DNA of 64,000 bases. Origin: Bacteroides sp. (lineage in GTDB: Bacteria > Bacteroidota > Bacteroidia > Bacteroidales > Bacteroidaceae). Positions 34,140 to 43,079 of this stretch are shown piece by piece (within the stretch, counting starts at the first letter, position 1; the number at the start of each line of letters is the position of its first letter). Made by a program: the position numbers and the translations under genes. The notes below the pieces were generated by a model that searched no databases, was not told the DNA's origin, and saw only the letters and a program-made list of their open reading frames with translations. Location: assembly GCF_028690125.1 (NCBI RefSeq), contig NZ_JAQVBV010000002.1, positions 186,001-250,000 on the forward strand. Reading direction: 5' to 3'.

Positions 34140-35684
34140 TTATTCTACCCCGTGCATCATCTTCTGTAATTTCTTAGAAAGAAGGAACAGAATCAGGGAA
34201 GCAACACCCGACATTACGACGAATACCATAAAGAAATCGTACATGGTAACAATCTGAAAGCCAAGGATTGACTTTACTTTTCCAGGTTCCGGATAAAGTC
34301 CGCTCAGCATACCTGCAAACTTATTGGCAGTAGCCATAGAAAGATACCAGATGCCCATCATCAAGGAAGCAAAACGCAATGGACTTAGCTTATTGACCAT
34401 AGAAAGTCCAATAGGAGATAAAGCAATTTCTCCCATTGTATGAATAAAGTAAAGACCTGTCAGCCAAATCATACTCACTCTTACTCCGGGTACGACATCT
34501 TTCATACCGAAGCAAATAAAAAGATACCCCAATGAAAGAAGCAATAAACCGATAGCTTGTTTAGCAGGAGAAGACGGTTCCATTTTATGTTTATTCAGGA
34601 AACTCCATACACCCGGCATAATATAGGCGAGAACTACAACAAACAAAGGGTTAAAAGACTGAAACCAGGAAGCAGGCATTTCCCATCCCAAAATATCACG
34701 ATTGGTTTGTTCGGCTGCAAAAAGCGTCAGAGAAGCACCGGCCTGTTCATAAGCCGCCCAAAAGAAAATAACAAAGAAAGCTACAATATAGATAACAAAA
34801 ATACGACTGCGCTCTATCTTAGTGAGCGATCCATCCAAAAGAATAAGGACCGGGAACACAATGCAAGCCGTAAAAATGCCGACACTTACCCAATCTCCAC
34901 TAAAAACATAACTGAAAAAGAGTAATAAAGTTATGGTAAGCAGAGTAATAATTATACCATTACGCCACTTAGTCTTCGAATCCATTTTTGGATATGAGAT
35001 ATGGTCGGCTTTATCTTCTTTCTTTTCACGTTTCGCATCAGGGATGATACCGATAGGTTCACCGGAAGAATTGAATAGGTATTTATTCTTTTGAGTTTCA
35101 AAAAGAACTACAGTAAATAGAGTCATAATACCGGATGCCAGAAACCCCCATTTGAAGTCCTGCGGATTTCCGGTATCCCCCAAATAACCACAAATCAGTG
35201 GAGCAGCAAAGGAACCGACATTCACTCCCATATAAAAAATAGTATAAGCAGTATCGAGACGTTTGTCACCCGGCTCATAAAGTTGTCCGACCAAAGAAGT
35301 AACAGTAGGCTTAAAACAACCATTTCCCAGAATAAGGAAACCGAGTCCGCCATACATTAACCAGTGTGCCAGTTCTGTGTTATCTAATGAGGAAGCACTC
35401 ATAAACATCAGGAACTGTCCGACTGCCATCATTATCGCTCCCCAGAATACCGAACGGCGGATACCCCAGTATTTATCTGCAATATAACCACCTATCAGAG
35501 GAGTCAGATAAACTAACCCGGTATAGCTGCCATAAATAGATGCAGCAGCTTCTTTATCGAACATTAAAGCTTGCGTCAGGAAAAGAATAAAGATAGCACG
35601 CATACCATAATAACTGAAACGTTCTGCCGTGCTCGTTGCAAAAATCAGATAAAGACCTTTCGGATGCCCTTTCAATGCACTCAT
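34140..35684 (-). CDS. POT-family proton-coupled oligopeptide transporter
   Basis: This 514-residue protein has about 12-14 membrane segments and POT/PTR2 signatures: AERFSYYGMRAIF, GGYIADKYWGIRR, FYMGVNVGSFAAPLICGYLGD and GEIALSPIGLSMV. It imports di- and tripeptides with protons. In the ExxER motif of helix 1 the first Glu is replaced by Ser (STAER), which could alter proton coupling. It has its own -7 element and no peptidase gene beside it. Confidence 0.92.
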   Translation of the reverse strand: MSALKGHPKGLYLIFATSTAERFSYYGMRAIFILFLTQALMFDKEAAASIYGSYTGLVYLTPLIGGYIADKYWGIRRSVFWGAIMMAVGQFLMFMSASSLDNTELAHWLMYGGLGFLILGNGCFKPTVTSLVGQLYEPGDKRLDTAYTIFYMGVNVGSFAAPLICGYLGDTGNPQDFKWGFLASGIMTLFTVVLFETQKNKYLFNSSGEPIGIIPDAKREKKEDKADHISYPKMDSKTKWRNGIIITLLTITLLLFFSYVFSGDWVSVGIFTACIVFPVLILLDGSLTKIERSRIFVIYIVAFFVIFFWAAYEQAGASLTLFAAEQTNRDILGWEMPASWFQSFNPLFVVVLAYIMPGVWSFLNKHKMEPSSPAKQAIGLLLLSLGYLFICFGMKDVVPGVRVSMIWLTGLYFIHTMGEIALSPIGLSMVNKLSPLRFASLMMGIWYLSMATANKFAGMLSGLYPEPGKVKSILGFQIVTMYDFFMVFVVMSGVASLILFLLSKKLQKMMHGVE

Positions 35685-35714
35685 GAAATTATATATTTAG
35701 TAGTTTACGGGGTG

Positions 35715-35722
35715 CAAAGGTA
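35715..35722 (-). promoter_or_regulatory. -7 promoter element for POT transporter
   Basis: The minus strand reads TACCTTTG, a perfect match, about 30 bases before the ATG at 35684. Confidence 0.6.
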
Positions 35723-35876
35723 CAAAAAAAGATTAAAAGCCTTGAAGAAAGAAAATTCTTATGAAATAGAAAAATACAAAATAGAATGCAATAAATCTCA
35801 TTTATCCACCCTATTCAGCTTTCAACAAAGTAAATAAATGAGTGGATATTCTCCTTAAATACAGGTTAGCCGTCAT

Positions 35877-36098
35877 TTAACCAAAAGAAAATTCAACATT
35901 CTCGATACTGGCAAAAAGCATTCCTTCTTTTTTTCTAAGAAAGATTTTGTTTTCTCTAGCCAACCAACCGATAGCAATAGCTACATCTTCGAACGTCAAA
36001 CCCAATTCATGACACAAATTAAACATAGATAGTTCACCCTTTTCATTTAAAATACGCCATACTTTCCCGGCATTAAAGCCAATTTTAGTTTTTTCCAT
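35877..36098 (-). CDS. winged-helix small DNA-binding-like protein (DUF2582 type)
   Basis: From the ATG at 36098 the protein is 73 residues (MEKTKIGFNAGKVWRILNE). It forms a compact winged-helix: a helix with GKVWRILNEKGELS, a turn, the recognition-like helix TFEDVAIAIGWLARENKI, then a beta wing LRKKEGMLFASIEN. This matches small winged-helix proteins common in Bacteroidetes, whose targets are unknown. An upstream in-frame start would add nine untypical residues. The -7 element lies about 90 bases upstream. Confidence 0.8.
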   Translation of the reverse strand: MEKTKIGFNAGKVWRILNEKGELSMFNLCHELGLTFEDVAIAIGWLARENKIFLRKKEGMLFASIENVEFSFG

Positions 36099-36187
36099 AA
36101 TGCAAGCTTTTAGAAGATTAAACAATTTATATTTATAACCTTATCGTTGTGAGCAAAAGAAATAATGTGATGTACATTATGGTATCA

Positions 36188-36195
36188 CAAAGATA
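36188..36195 (-). promoter_or_regulatory. -7 promoter element for winged-helix gene
   Basis: The minus strand reads TATCTTTG, a perfect match, leaving a leader of about 80 bases. Confidence 0.55.
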
Positions 36196-36321
36196 ACATT
36201 TTCTATAAAATAAGCAAATAATCAGCACACTAACTTTCTATACCGCACCTCTTTTCTTACAAGTTGCCTTCTCCGATACTAAAAACAAACCAAAAGAATA
36301 AAATGATTCAATTCTTTTTTA

Positions 36322-36329
36322 TAAGTTTG
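36322..36329 (+). promoter_or_regulatory. -7 promoter element for nnr
   Basis: TAAGTTTG matches TAnnTTTG, 27 bases before the nnr ATG. Confidence 0.5.
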
Positions 36330-36356
36330 TACGTCGAAAACTAAAAGAACATAAGA

Positions 36357-37868
36357 ATGAAAATATTTCCAAGTAGCAGTATTAAAAAATTGGATGCTTA
36401 TACCATTGAGAACGAACCGATTGCTTCAATAGATTTAATGGAACGCGCTGCAAATGCACTTACCAAAGCCATTACGAAAAGATGGGATTCAGAGACTCCT
36501 GTTACAGTTTTTGCAGGTCCGGGAAACAATGGTGGCGACGCACTTGCCGTAGCCCGTATGATGGCTGAAAAAGGATATGAAGTAGAAATATTTCTGTTTA
36601 ATACCAAAGGAGAACTTTCTGCCGACTGCCAGACGAACAAAGAACTGGTGGAAATGATGGAAGAAGTGAAGTTTCATGAAATCAGTACGCAATTTGTACC
36701 TCCGACTTTGACTCCACAACATCTGGTAATCGACGGTTTGTTCGGTTCCGGACTTAACAAGCCTCTCAGTGGAGGATTTGCCGCTGTCGTGAAATATATC
36801 AATTCTTCACCTGCAATTATTGTATCTATCGACATTCCTTCGGGACTAATGTGCGAAGAAAATACATTCAATGTCACAGCACACATTATCCGCGCTGACG
36901 TTACTTTGAGTCTGCAACTCCCGAAACTGGCTTTTCTCTTTGCCGAAAATGCCGAGTTTGTGGGCGAATGGGACATTCTGAATATTCAATTAAGCCAGGA
37001 AGGTATCGAAGAAACAGAAACAAACTATGAGATGTTGGAAGCGGAAGAAATTCGTTCTCTCATCAAACCACGGCAACAATATGCTCACAAAGGGAATTTC
37101 GGACATGCTCTCCTGATAGCAGGTTCCAAAGGAATGGCAGGAGCATCTGTACTGGCAGCTCGTGCCTGCCTCCGCTCAGGAGTGGGATTGCTGACTTTGC
37201 ACGTACCATTCTGCAATAATAATATCCTGCAAACATCCATCCCTGAAGCAATTGTAGAGACCGACGCTAATGAAACTTGTTTTACCGTGCCAACCGATAC
37301 GGATGATTACCAGGCTGTAGGTATAGGTCCGGGAATTGGAAAAAGTGACGAAACGGAAGCCGCTTTACTGGCACAATTGGAACATTGCCAAACACCAGTA
37401 GTGCTGGATGCAGACGCACTTAATATTTTAGCTAATCACCGTCACACACTCACGCATCTCCCTAAAGGTTCTATCCTGACTCCACATCCCAAGGAATTAG
37501 AACGTCTGGTAGGCAAATGTCAGGATTCCTATGAACGGCTCATGAAAGCCTGTGAACTAGCACACACCGCCAAAGTACATATTATATTAAAAGGAGCTTA
37601 CTCTGCCATCATTACCCCCGATGGTAAATGCTACTTTAACCCGACCGGGAATCCGGGTATGGCAACCGGAGGTAGTGGTGATGTGCTCACTGGTGTAGTT
37701 TTAGCATTACTTGCCCAAGGCTATACAGCAGAAGAAGCGGCAAAAATTGGTACTTATATACACGGTCTGGCAGGAGATTTCGCACAAAAGAAACAAGGAA
37801 TGATTGGACTTATAGCAAGTGATATCGTATCTTGTCTTACCACCGCTTGGCGATTGGTAAGCGAATAA
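36357..37868 (+). CDS. nnr: bifunctional NAD(P)H-hydrate epimerase / dehydratase
   Basis: This 503-residue fused enzyme has an N-terminal YjeF_N epimerase domain (about 1-215, with FAGPGNNGGDALAVARMM and IDGLFGSGLNKPLSG). The C-terminal ADP-dependent dehydratase of the ribokinase-like fold (about 230-500) has KGNFGHALLIAGSKGMAGA, VLDADALNIL, LTPHPKELERL and GNPGMATGGSGDVLTG. Together they repair hydrated NADH and NADPH. The length is normal for the fused form. It is monocistronic or leads into the DUF4831 gene, which has its own promoter-like site. Confidence 0.96.
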   Translation: MKIFPSSSIKKLDAYTIENEPIASIDLMERAANALTKAITKRWDSETPVTVFAGPGNNGGDALAVARMMAEKGYEVEIFLFNTKGELSADCQTNKELVEMMEEVKFHEISTQFVPPTLTPQHLVIDGLFGSGLNKPLSGGFAAVVKYINSSPAIIVSIDIPSGLMCEENTFNVTAHIIRADVTLSLQLPKLAFLFAENAEFVGEWDILNIQLSQEGIEETETNYEMLEAEEIRSLIKPRQQYAHKGNFGHALLIAGSKGMAGASVLAARACLRSGVGLLTLHVPFCNNNILQTSIPEAIVETDANETCFTVPTDTDDYQAVGIGPGIGKSDETEAALLAQLEHCQTPVVLDADALNILANHRHTLTHLPKGSILTPHPKELERLVGKCQDSYERLMKACELAHTAKVHIILKGAYSAIITPDGKCYFNPTGNPGMATGGSGDVLTGVVLALLAQGYTAEEAAKIGTYIHGLAGDFAQKKQGMIGLIASDIVSCLTTAWRLVSE

Positions 37869-37903
37869 AAGTTAAGAACTTACAGATTTATAAATAACTT
37901 CAT

Positions 37904-37911
37904 TAACTTTG
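37904..37911 (+). promoter_or_regulatory. -7 promoter element for DUF4831 gene
   Basis: TAACTTTG matches TAnnTTTG, about 30 bases before the ATG at 37941. Confidence 0.5.
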
Positions 37912-37940
37912 TTTTCAGAATCAGTTAAAAAGAACCGAAT

Positions 37941-39005
37941 ATGAAAAAATTAATAATAGCAACCGGGCTATTGATGGCAACTACCGCTTACGCACAGACT
38001 GAAGTACTGACAGGCGTTACACGGGGGAAAGACTATGGAGTAGTGTATACTCTCCCCAAAACACAGATTGAACTTGAAATAAAAGCAAATAAAGTAAAAT
38101 ATACTCCGGGCGAATTCAGTAAATATGCCAACCGCTATTTACAATTGAATAATGTTTCTACAGAACCTGAAGAATATTGGGAACTATCGAGTGTGAAAGT
38201 TACTCCGGTAGGCATACCCAACGGTGATGCCACTTATTTTGTCAAACTGAAGGACAAAACTGTAGCTCCCCTGATGGAATTGACGGAAAATGGAATTGTG
38301 AAATCAATCAACGTCCCTTACACTAAAAGTAATACTCCTAAGACGCCGGTCACAGTTCCTACTATACCTAATAAAGCTAATCCTCGTGATTTTCTCACGG
38401 AAGAGATCCTGATTGCCAGCTCCACCGCTAAAATGGCGGAATTGGTAGCCAAAGAAATTTATAATATCCGTGAAAGCAAAAATGCTTTATTGAGAGGACA
38501 AGCTGATAATATGCCCTCGGATGGTGCCCAACTAAAAATCATGCTCGACAACCTAAATGCACAGGAGGAGGCAATGGCTGAGATGTTTTCGGGTACTCGT
38601 AACAAGGAAGAAAAGACATTCACTATCCGCCTGACACCAGATAAAGAATTAGCAAATGAAGTAGCTTTCCGTTTCTCTAAGAAACTCGGCGTAGTAGGCA
38701 ATAACGACCTAGCGGGAATTCCTTACTATATTAATCTGAAGGATCTCAAAACGGTTAAGATGCCTCAAGATGACGGAAAGAAGAAAAAGGAATTGGATGG
38801 AATCGCATACAATGTGCCGGGACAAGCATTGGTAACCTTGACTGATGGAAAAAAGAAACTTTACGAAGGGGAAATTCCCATTACCCAGTTTGGTATTATT
38901 GAGTATCTAGCTCCGGTTCTTTTCAATAAGAACTCAACAATCAAAGTGTATTTCGATCCAAATACCGGTGGCCTGCTCAAAGTAGAAAGAGAAGAAAACA
39001 AATAA
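37941..39005 (+). CDS. exported DUF4831-family protein
   Basis: This 354-residue protein has a signal peptide ending AYAQ. The sequence fits the Bacteroidetes family DUF4831: RGKDYGVVYTLPKTQIELEI, KYANRYLQLNNVSTEPEEYW, DFLTEEILIASSTAKMAELV and a C-terminal beta-rich part ending in FDPNTGGLLKVERE. It is probably periplasmic. The activity is not known. The 96-residue membrane-protein gene follows by 19 bases and is likely co-transcribed. Confidence 0.85.
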   Translation: MKKLIIATGLLMATTAYAQTEVLTGVTRGKDYGVVYTLPKTQIELEIKANKVKYTPGEFSKYANRYLQLNNVSTEPEEYWELSSVKVTPVGIPNGDATYFVKLKDKTVAPLMELTENGIVKSINVPYTKSNTPKTPVTVPTIPNKANPRDFLTEEILIASSTAKMAELVAKEIYNIRESKNALLRGQADNMPSDGAQLKIMLDNLNAQEEAMAEMFSGTRNKEEKTFTIRLTPDKELANEVAFRFSKKLGVVGNNDLAGIPYYINLKDLKTVKMPQDDGKKKKELDGIAYNVPGQALVTLTDGKKKLYEGEIPITQFGIIEYLAPVLFNKNSTIKVYFDPNTGGLLKVEREENK

Positions 39006-39024
39006 CCCTTTAAATAATCAAACT

Positions 39025-39315
39025 ATGGTTGGAGAAGGATTTGCATTTGATATGATACGTCGAATGAAGCTAAACAGAGAAACGTCTCGTATAAGGCGAG
39101 AGCGTGCCAGTGAAAGAACCCAGCGTATGCTATCTGCTGAAAACCATTATCATCTGCCGGATACTACTCCGGAAGAAATGGAAAAGATTATCTGCCAATC
39201 AAAAGAAAAAAAAGAGAAAGATGAAAGTTACTTTAAATGGGGAAGTTTCATCATTTTTGGAGTGTTGATTATGCTCGCCCTAATTGCTTGGGGTATCTTT
39301 CTTATTTATAATTAA
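39025..39315 (+). CDS. small single-span membrane protein
   Basis: This 96-residue protein has a basic, arginine-rich N-terminal half (RRMKLNRETSRIRRERASER), an acidic middle and one C-terminal membrane helix (WGSFIIFGVLIMLALIAWGIFLIY). It is tail-anchored, so the charged part should face the cytoplasm. No family is recognised. It follows DUF4831 closely. Its last 36 bases overlap the end of the convergent PqqD-like gene. Confidence 0.7.
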   Translation: MVGEGFAFDMIRRMKLNRETSRIRRERASERTQRMLSAENHYHLPDTTPEEMEKIICQSKEKKEKDESYFKWGSFIIFGVLIMLALIAWGIFLIYN

Positions 39316-39645
39316 TTTGATAAATCCGTCTTTCTGTAGCTGAGAAAGATAAATAGATACACGTGACTCGTAGCCCGCTTCGTGACGAAAGTGGTCTGCG
39401 AGTTTTTCTATAATCTCCTGAACCGTTCGCTTATTATCTATTAACTCCCAAACGGCTGTACCGTGTTCTTCCAGACGTACATGAATCTTCTTTGTCATTC
39501 CTTTAGGAACCAGATAGCGGTTCACCCACGAACGTTTAAAACGGGGGAAGGAGAGAATAATTTCCTCTCCTTCCCTCACCGCTAAAATATGTTCACTACG
39601 ACAGGGAATAACCTCCAACAGGTTTATTTTCTTTTTCTCCGCCAT
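39280..39645 (-). CDS. PqqD-like peptide-chaperone family protein
   Basis: This 121-residue protein has the PqqD-type winged helix: FKRSWVNRYLVPKG, ILSFPRF, LEEHGTAVWELIDNKRTVQEIIEKL and SRVSIYLSQLQKDGFIKLI. In peptide-modification systems PqqD-like domains present a precursor peptide to a radical SAM enzyme. No radical SAM enzyme, precursor peptide or transporter of that kind is in the window, so this is an orphan copy and its role is open. It converges on, and overlaps by 36 bases, the membrane-protein gene before it. Confidence 0.8.
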   Translation of the reverse strand: MAEKKKINLLEVIPCRSEHILAVREGEEIILSFPRFKRSWVNRYLVPKGMTKKIHVRLEEHGTAVWELIDNKRTVQEIIEKLADHFRHEAGYESRVSIYLSQLQKDGFIKLIINKKDTPSN

Positions 39646-39746
39646 TACTTTATCTTTTTATTGTCTGTATCTTTATCTAATGTGATTTCGAATTAATGTC
39701 ATCAGACAACTGATATCAGAATCTTTTAATACCGAATATATATAGC

Positions 39747-41135
39747 TTACTTCTTAATATTAGCTTCTTCCAAGCCGTAACCCTTCTTTCTGTTCTCTGC
39801 TTTCAACATCAAAGCAACAATTAAGGCCAGAACACCAAAGAGTGCAAAAATAGTCATTGGCAACGTATAATCATAAGTCTGCGCACCATCTACTATCGGA
39901 CCTTTACAATAGGAGTTCAGTACCCATCCGATCAACAAAGGTACACCCATCAATCCCCAATTCTGTACCCAGAAAATCAAAGCATAAGCTGTACCCAACT
40001 GCTTCTCCGGAATAATCTTTGGAACGGATGGCCACATAGCTGAAGGGACCAAAGAGAATGCAAATCCTAATACAATCATAATCACAGTAGCAAACCACCA
40101 TACATTCAGTATAGGAAGAGCAAACATTGTATGCACAAAAATCAACATAATAGAACCAATTATCATCAATGTAGCTCCCTTACCGATACGGTCGTATAAA
40201 GAACCGAATAAAGGAGTAAGTATAATTGCTCCGATCGGCAACAATCCGGGAATGGTTCCTGCGAGTTTCGGATCTACATGGTATTTCTGTACCATCAAAT
40301 CAGCAGCATACTTGATAAACGGGAATACTGCCGAATAAAATAATACACACAATAAAGCAATCAACCAGAAACCTTTGTTGGTTATGATATATACAATATC
40401 TTTTATACGGAACGGTTCTTCCGGTTCCAAACCTTCTGCATCCAGAGAGGTATCCAGCTTCCGATCATAGAACGTATATATAAAAAAAGCAATAGTACCT
40501 ACACAAAGCATAACCAAACAAAACAAAACAGGAGCAGGAATATTAGTATGGAAGGTTCCACTCTCATCGGTTGTACCAAAATAATCAGCTAAAGGGACAG
40601 TAAGTACCATTGCTAAAGTCGTACCAATACGTGCCGTAGCCATTTCAAGTCCCATGGCAAGAGCCATTTCTTTACCTTTAAACCATTTTACTATAATCTT
40701 GGAAACCGTAATACCTGCAATCTCTACTCCTACACCAAAGACAGCATAACCGATTGCAGCAAGAGTCACCTGTGTCTTGAATCCGAAAAGCACTGATCCT
40801 TCAGGAAAGGTAGTCGAAATAGCGTAATATTTCAATCCGCAACCCAAAACCATCAACAGACATGCTCCCATTCCCGTGAAACGGACACCCATCTTATCAA
40901 GAATGATACCACCAAAAATCAGCATCAATAAAAATACGTTGAACCAGCCATAGGCACTCGTAAAGAAACCGTAATCTAAACTATCCCATAACAGCTCTTT
41001 TTCCAACATAGGTTTCAATGGTGACATGACGTCAGTTAAGAAGTAGCCGCACAACATAGTAAAAGCGACTAAAGCAAGAACACTCCAGCGCAAGGTTGCG
41101 GAGTCATTCAATTTTCGTTTCAATTGTTCTGTCAT
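39747..41135 (-). CDS. MFS transporter of unknown substrate
   Basis: This 462-residue protein has 12 predicted membrane segments. Major-facilitator motifs are visible: GGIILDKMGVRFTGMGACLL after helix 2 and GSLYDRIGKGATLM in the second half. A central loop of about 25 residues is acidic (LDTSLDAEGLEPEEPF). The substrate cannot be read from sequence. It has its own -7 element and lies 101 bases upstream of the PqqD-like gene on the same strand. Confidence 0.88.
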   Translation of the reverse strand: MTEQLKRKLNDSATLRWSVLALVAFTMLCGYFLTDVMSPLKPMLEKELLWDSLDYGFFTSAYGWFNVFLLMLIFGGIILDKMGVRFTGMGACLLMVLGCGLKYYAISTTFPEGSVLFGFKTQVTLAAIGYAVFGVGVEIAGITVSKIIVKWFKGKEMALAMGLEMATARIGTTLAMVLTVPLADYFGTTDESGTFHTNIPAPVLFCLVMLCVGTIAFFIYTFYDRKLDTSLDAEGLEPEEPFRIKDIVYIITNKGFWLIALLCVLFYSAVFPFIKYAADLMVQKYHVDPKLAGTIPGLLPIGAIILTPLFGSLYDRIGKGATLMIIGSIMLIFVHTMFALPILNVWWFATVIMIVLGFAFSLVPSAMWPSVPKIIPEKQLGTAYALIFWVQNWGLMGVPLLIGWVLNSYCKGPIVDGAQTYDYTLPMTIFALFGVLALIVALMLKAENRKKGYGLEEANIKK

Positions 41136-41176
41136 TGTTATATTTCAAAAAGTATTAATAATCAGATTACGGGGAA

Positions 41177-41184
41177 CAAAGGTA
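41177..41184 (-). promoter_or_regulatory. -7 promoter element for MFS transporter
   Basis: The minus strand reads TACCTTTG, a perfect match, about 40 bases before the ATG at 41135. Confidence 0.55.
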
Positions 41185-41378
41185 GTTAAATATCGTTAGC
41201 ATTCCTCACAAAAAGATTGTTTTTACTGGAAAAAGTTAAGCGCAAAATCCATGAATTACCCGGATATCTATTCAATCCGTGCACTTCACGCATTCTGCGC
41301 TTAAAGATAGAAAATGCAGCATCATTCTGCTGTATCCTCAAAATAGGTTTAACCGAATATCACAGAACCCGCCGAATA

Positions 41379-41777
41379 TTATTCTGCTGCCGGAGCAGGA
41401 GTTTCAGGAGTTGCCGGTGTTTCTGTTGCAGGTGCAGATTCTGAAGGAACAGCATCTGTTTTAGGAGCAGCAGTACCGGTAGGCATATTATACGGGTTAG
41501 TTTGTTGTTCTTTCTGCGCTTGTTCCATTACTGCATCTTGCGCTTTAGATTTATCAGAAGGAACGACATAAGCAGTCGCAATGCTCATTACAACCATAAA
41601 AGCAGCTAAACCCCAAGTTGCCTTTTCCAGAAAGTCAGTAGTCTTGCGCACGCCCATAATAGCGTTTGATGAAGAAAATCCGGAAGCAAGTCCGCCTCCT
41701 TTTGAGTTCTGAATCAGCACAATGAAGCACATCAACACGGCTGCAATAACCATTAAGATAATGAATAATAAGTACAT
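41379..41777 (-). CDS. secG: preprotein translocase subunit SecG
   Basis: This 132-residue protein has two membrane helices (about 2-20 and 52-72) linked by the conserved loop IQNSKGGGLASGFSSSNAIMGVRKTTDFLEK. A long Ala/Pro/Glu/Thr-rich C-terminal tail follows. SecG joins SecY and SecE in the translocation channel that SecA drives. The tail is longer than in E. coli SecG. It is the last gene of the rlmN operon, 7 bases after the TPR gene. Confidence 0.95.
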   Translation of the reverse strand: MYLLFIILMVIAAVLMCFIVLIQNSKGGGLASGFSSSNAIMGVRKTTDFLEKATWGLAAFMVVMSIATAYVVPSDKSKAQDAVMEQAQKEQQTNPYNMPTGTAAPKTDAVPSESAPATETPATPETPAPAAE

Positions 41778-41784
41778 TTTTGAG

Positions 41785-42546
41785 TTATTTTGAATTAGCG
41801 TTAATAATCAATTTCTCCAAAAATCTGATTTGGTCTGCAAAGTAAGCATTTTTTTTTGGATATTTCAAACTTAATTTTTTAATTATTTCGAGTGCTTTTG
41901 AATATCGCTGCTGTTTAACATAGATTTTCGCCAATGTCTCCGTAAAACAGCTATCATCCTCTTCTTCACTGTCAAGAGTCTCTTCGGAAAGGATAACAGA
42001 TACTACACCTTCTTCCTTCAAAGGATTCTTCACGCACATTACGGGTTCATTTTCACTCTTCTCAATAAAGTTGTCAATAAGTTCATATCCTTTTAGTTTG
42101 GGAGTTTCTTCGGCCGATTTATCTGTGACGGCTGTATCATCCAAGAGGTACGACGTATAATCCACTGAATAATCAAAGCTTGTCTGGTTGGTAACTTCCT
42201 CCGGAGCTGTTGCAAGGAAGGCATCGATCAAACTCAAAGTTCGATCTACAGAAGGTTCTTCCTTCAACATCTCGGTCAAAGCTGTACTTTTATCCTTGAA
42301 TTGAATTGTGAACCGTTCGCCTTCAATCAGATGAAACAGTTTACGACGGTCGGCAATATAAAGAACTGCCTTTCGCAGTTCTGCGCCGAAATTGATATCA
42401 TGGAGAATATATAAATTCTTTAGATATAACAAACGGAGTGACTGAAAATATGGATAGCGTGCAAGCATATTGCGTAGTTCGTACAACGTATCCCTATTCA
42501 GCGTCTCAGGATGCTGAATCCATTGTTCAAGATTACCAGAAGTCAT
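41785..42546 (-). CDS. TPR-containing cytoplasmic protein of unknown function
   Basis: This 253-residue protein has no signal sequence. The N-terminal half is helical (LEQWIQHPETLNRDTLYELR, LRKAVLYIADRRKLFHLIEG), and the C-terminus carries a TPR-like repeat (TLAKIYVKQQRYSKALEIIKKLSLKYPKKNAYF). It is conserved between lptE and secG in Bacteroidetes-type gene order and may assist envelope assembly. That is inferred from position only. Confidence 0.75.
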   Translation of the reverse strand: MTSGNLEQWIQHPETLNRDTLYELRNMLARYPYFQSLRLLYLKNLYILHDINFGAELRKAVLYIADRRKLFHLIEGERFTIQFKDKSTALTEMLKEEPSVDRTLSLIDAFLATAPEEVTNQTSFDYSVDYTSYLLDDTAVTDKSAEETPKLKGYELIDNFIEKSENEPVMCVKNPLKEEGVVSVILSEETLDSEEEDDSCFTETLAKIYVKQQRYSKALEIIKKLSLKYPKKNAYFADQIRFLEKLIINANSK

Positions 42547-42551
42547 TAAAA

Positions 42552-43079
42552 TTACCAGTTTGCTACAGTTGCATTAAATATTTGGTCAGTTATCTCTTTC
42601 GTCATTTCAGCAATCAAACCATCCTGTACTGCTGTCAGCAATTGAGTGGAATCATAAGTACGGAAAGCCGAGAATTGTTGTTCGAAGTCCTCAGCGTGAT
42701 TGGTGTTATTGACAAAACGAACATTCACTGTAATGGTCAGTTTCGTTTCCGAAGAATAACCATCGGCAGATACTGCCTGATTATACTGATTATAGCCTAT
42801 GATTTCTCCGTCGATCTGCAAGTCTGCATTCTGATTCGGTTTCACCAACTGCAAACGCGTCTGACGTATAAATATATCTTTCAAGTCCTCATTGAATCTG
42901 GTAGCCAAAGGGGCATATACATATTCTGACTTAATCGGAAAATCAGCAATCGAAATGGTTTTCACCTTATCGTAATTGATTGAGGAACCATTAAACTTAT
43001 AGGAAACTGAACACGCGATGACTACTATCGGCAAAACGAATAGTACCGCAACACGTGGTATTCTCTTAATCCAATTCAT
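42552..43079 (-). CDS. lptE: LptE-family lipopolysaccharide assembly lipoprotein
   Basis: This 175-residue protein has a lipoprotein signal (AVLFVLPIVVIACSVSYKF, lipidated Cys about 23). The mature domain has the LptE pattern KTISIADFPIKSEYVYAPLATRFNEDLKDIF followed by a beta sheet with LQIDGEIIGYNQY. LptE plugs the LptD barrel in the outer membrane during LPS insertion. The first 14 bases overlap the end of the sigma54 activator gene. Confidence 0.85.
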   Translation of the reverse strand: MNWIKRIPRVAVLFVLPIVVIACSVSYKFNGSSINYDKVKTISIADFPIKSEYVYAPLATRFNEDLKDIFIRQTRLQLVKPNQNADLQIDGEIIGYNQYNQAVSADGYSSETKLTITVNVRFVNNTNHAEDFEQQFSAFRTYDSTQLLTAVQDGLIAEMTKEITDQIFNATVANW

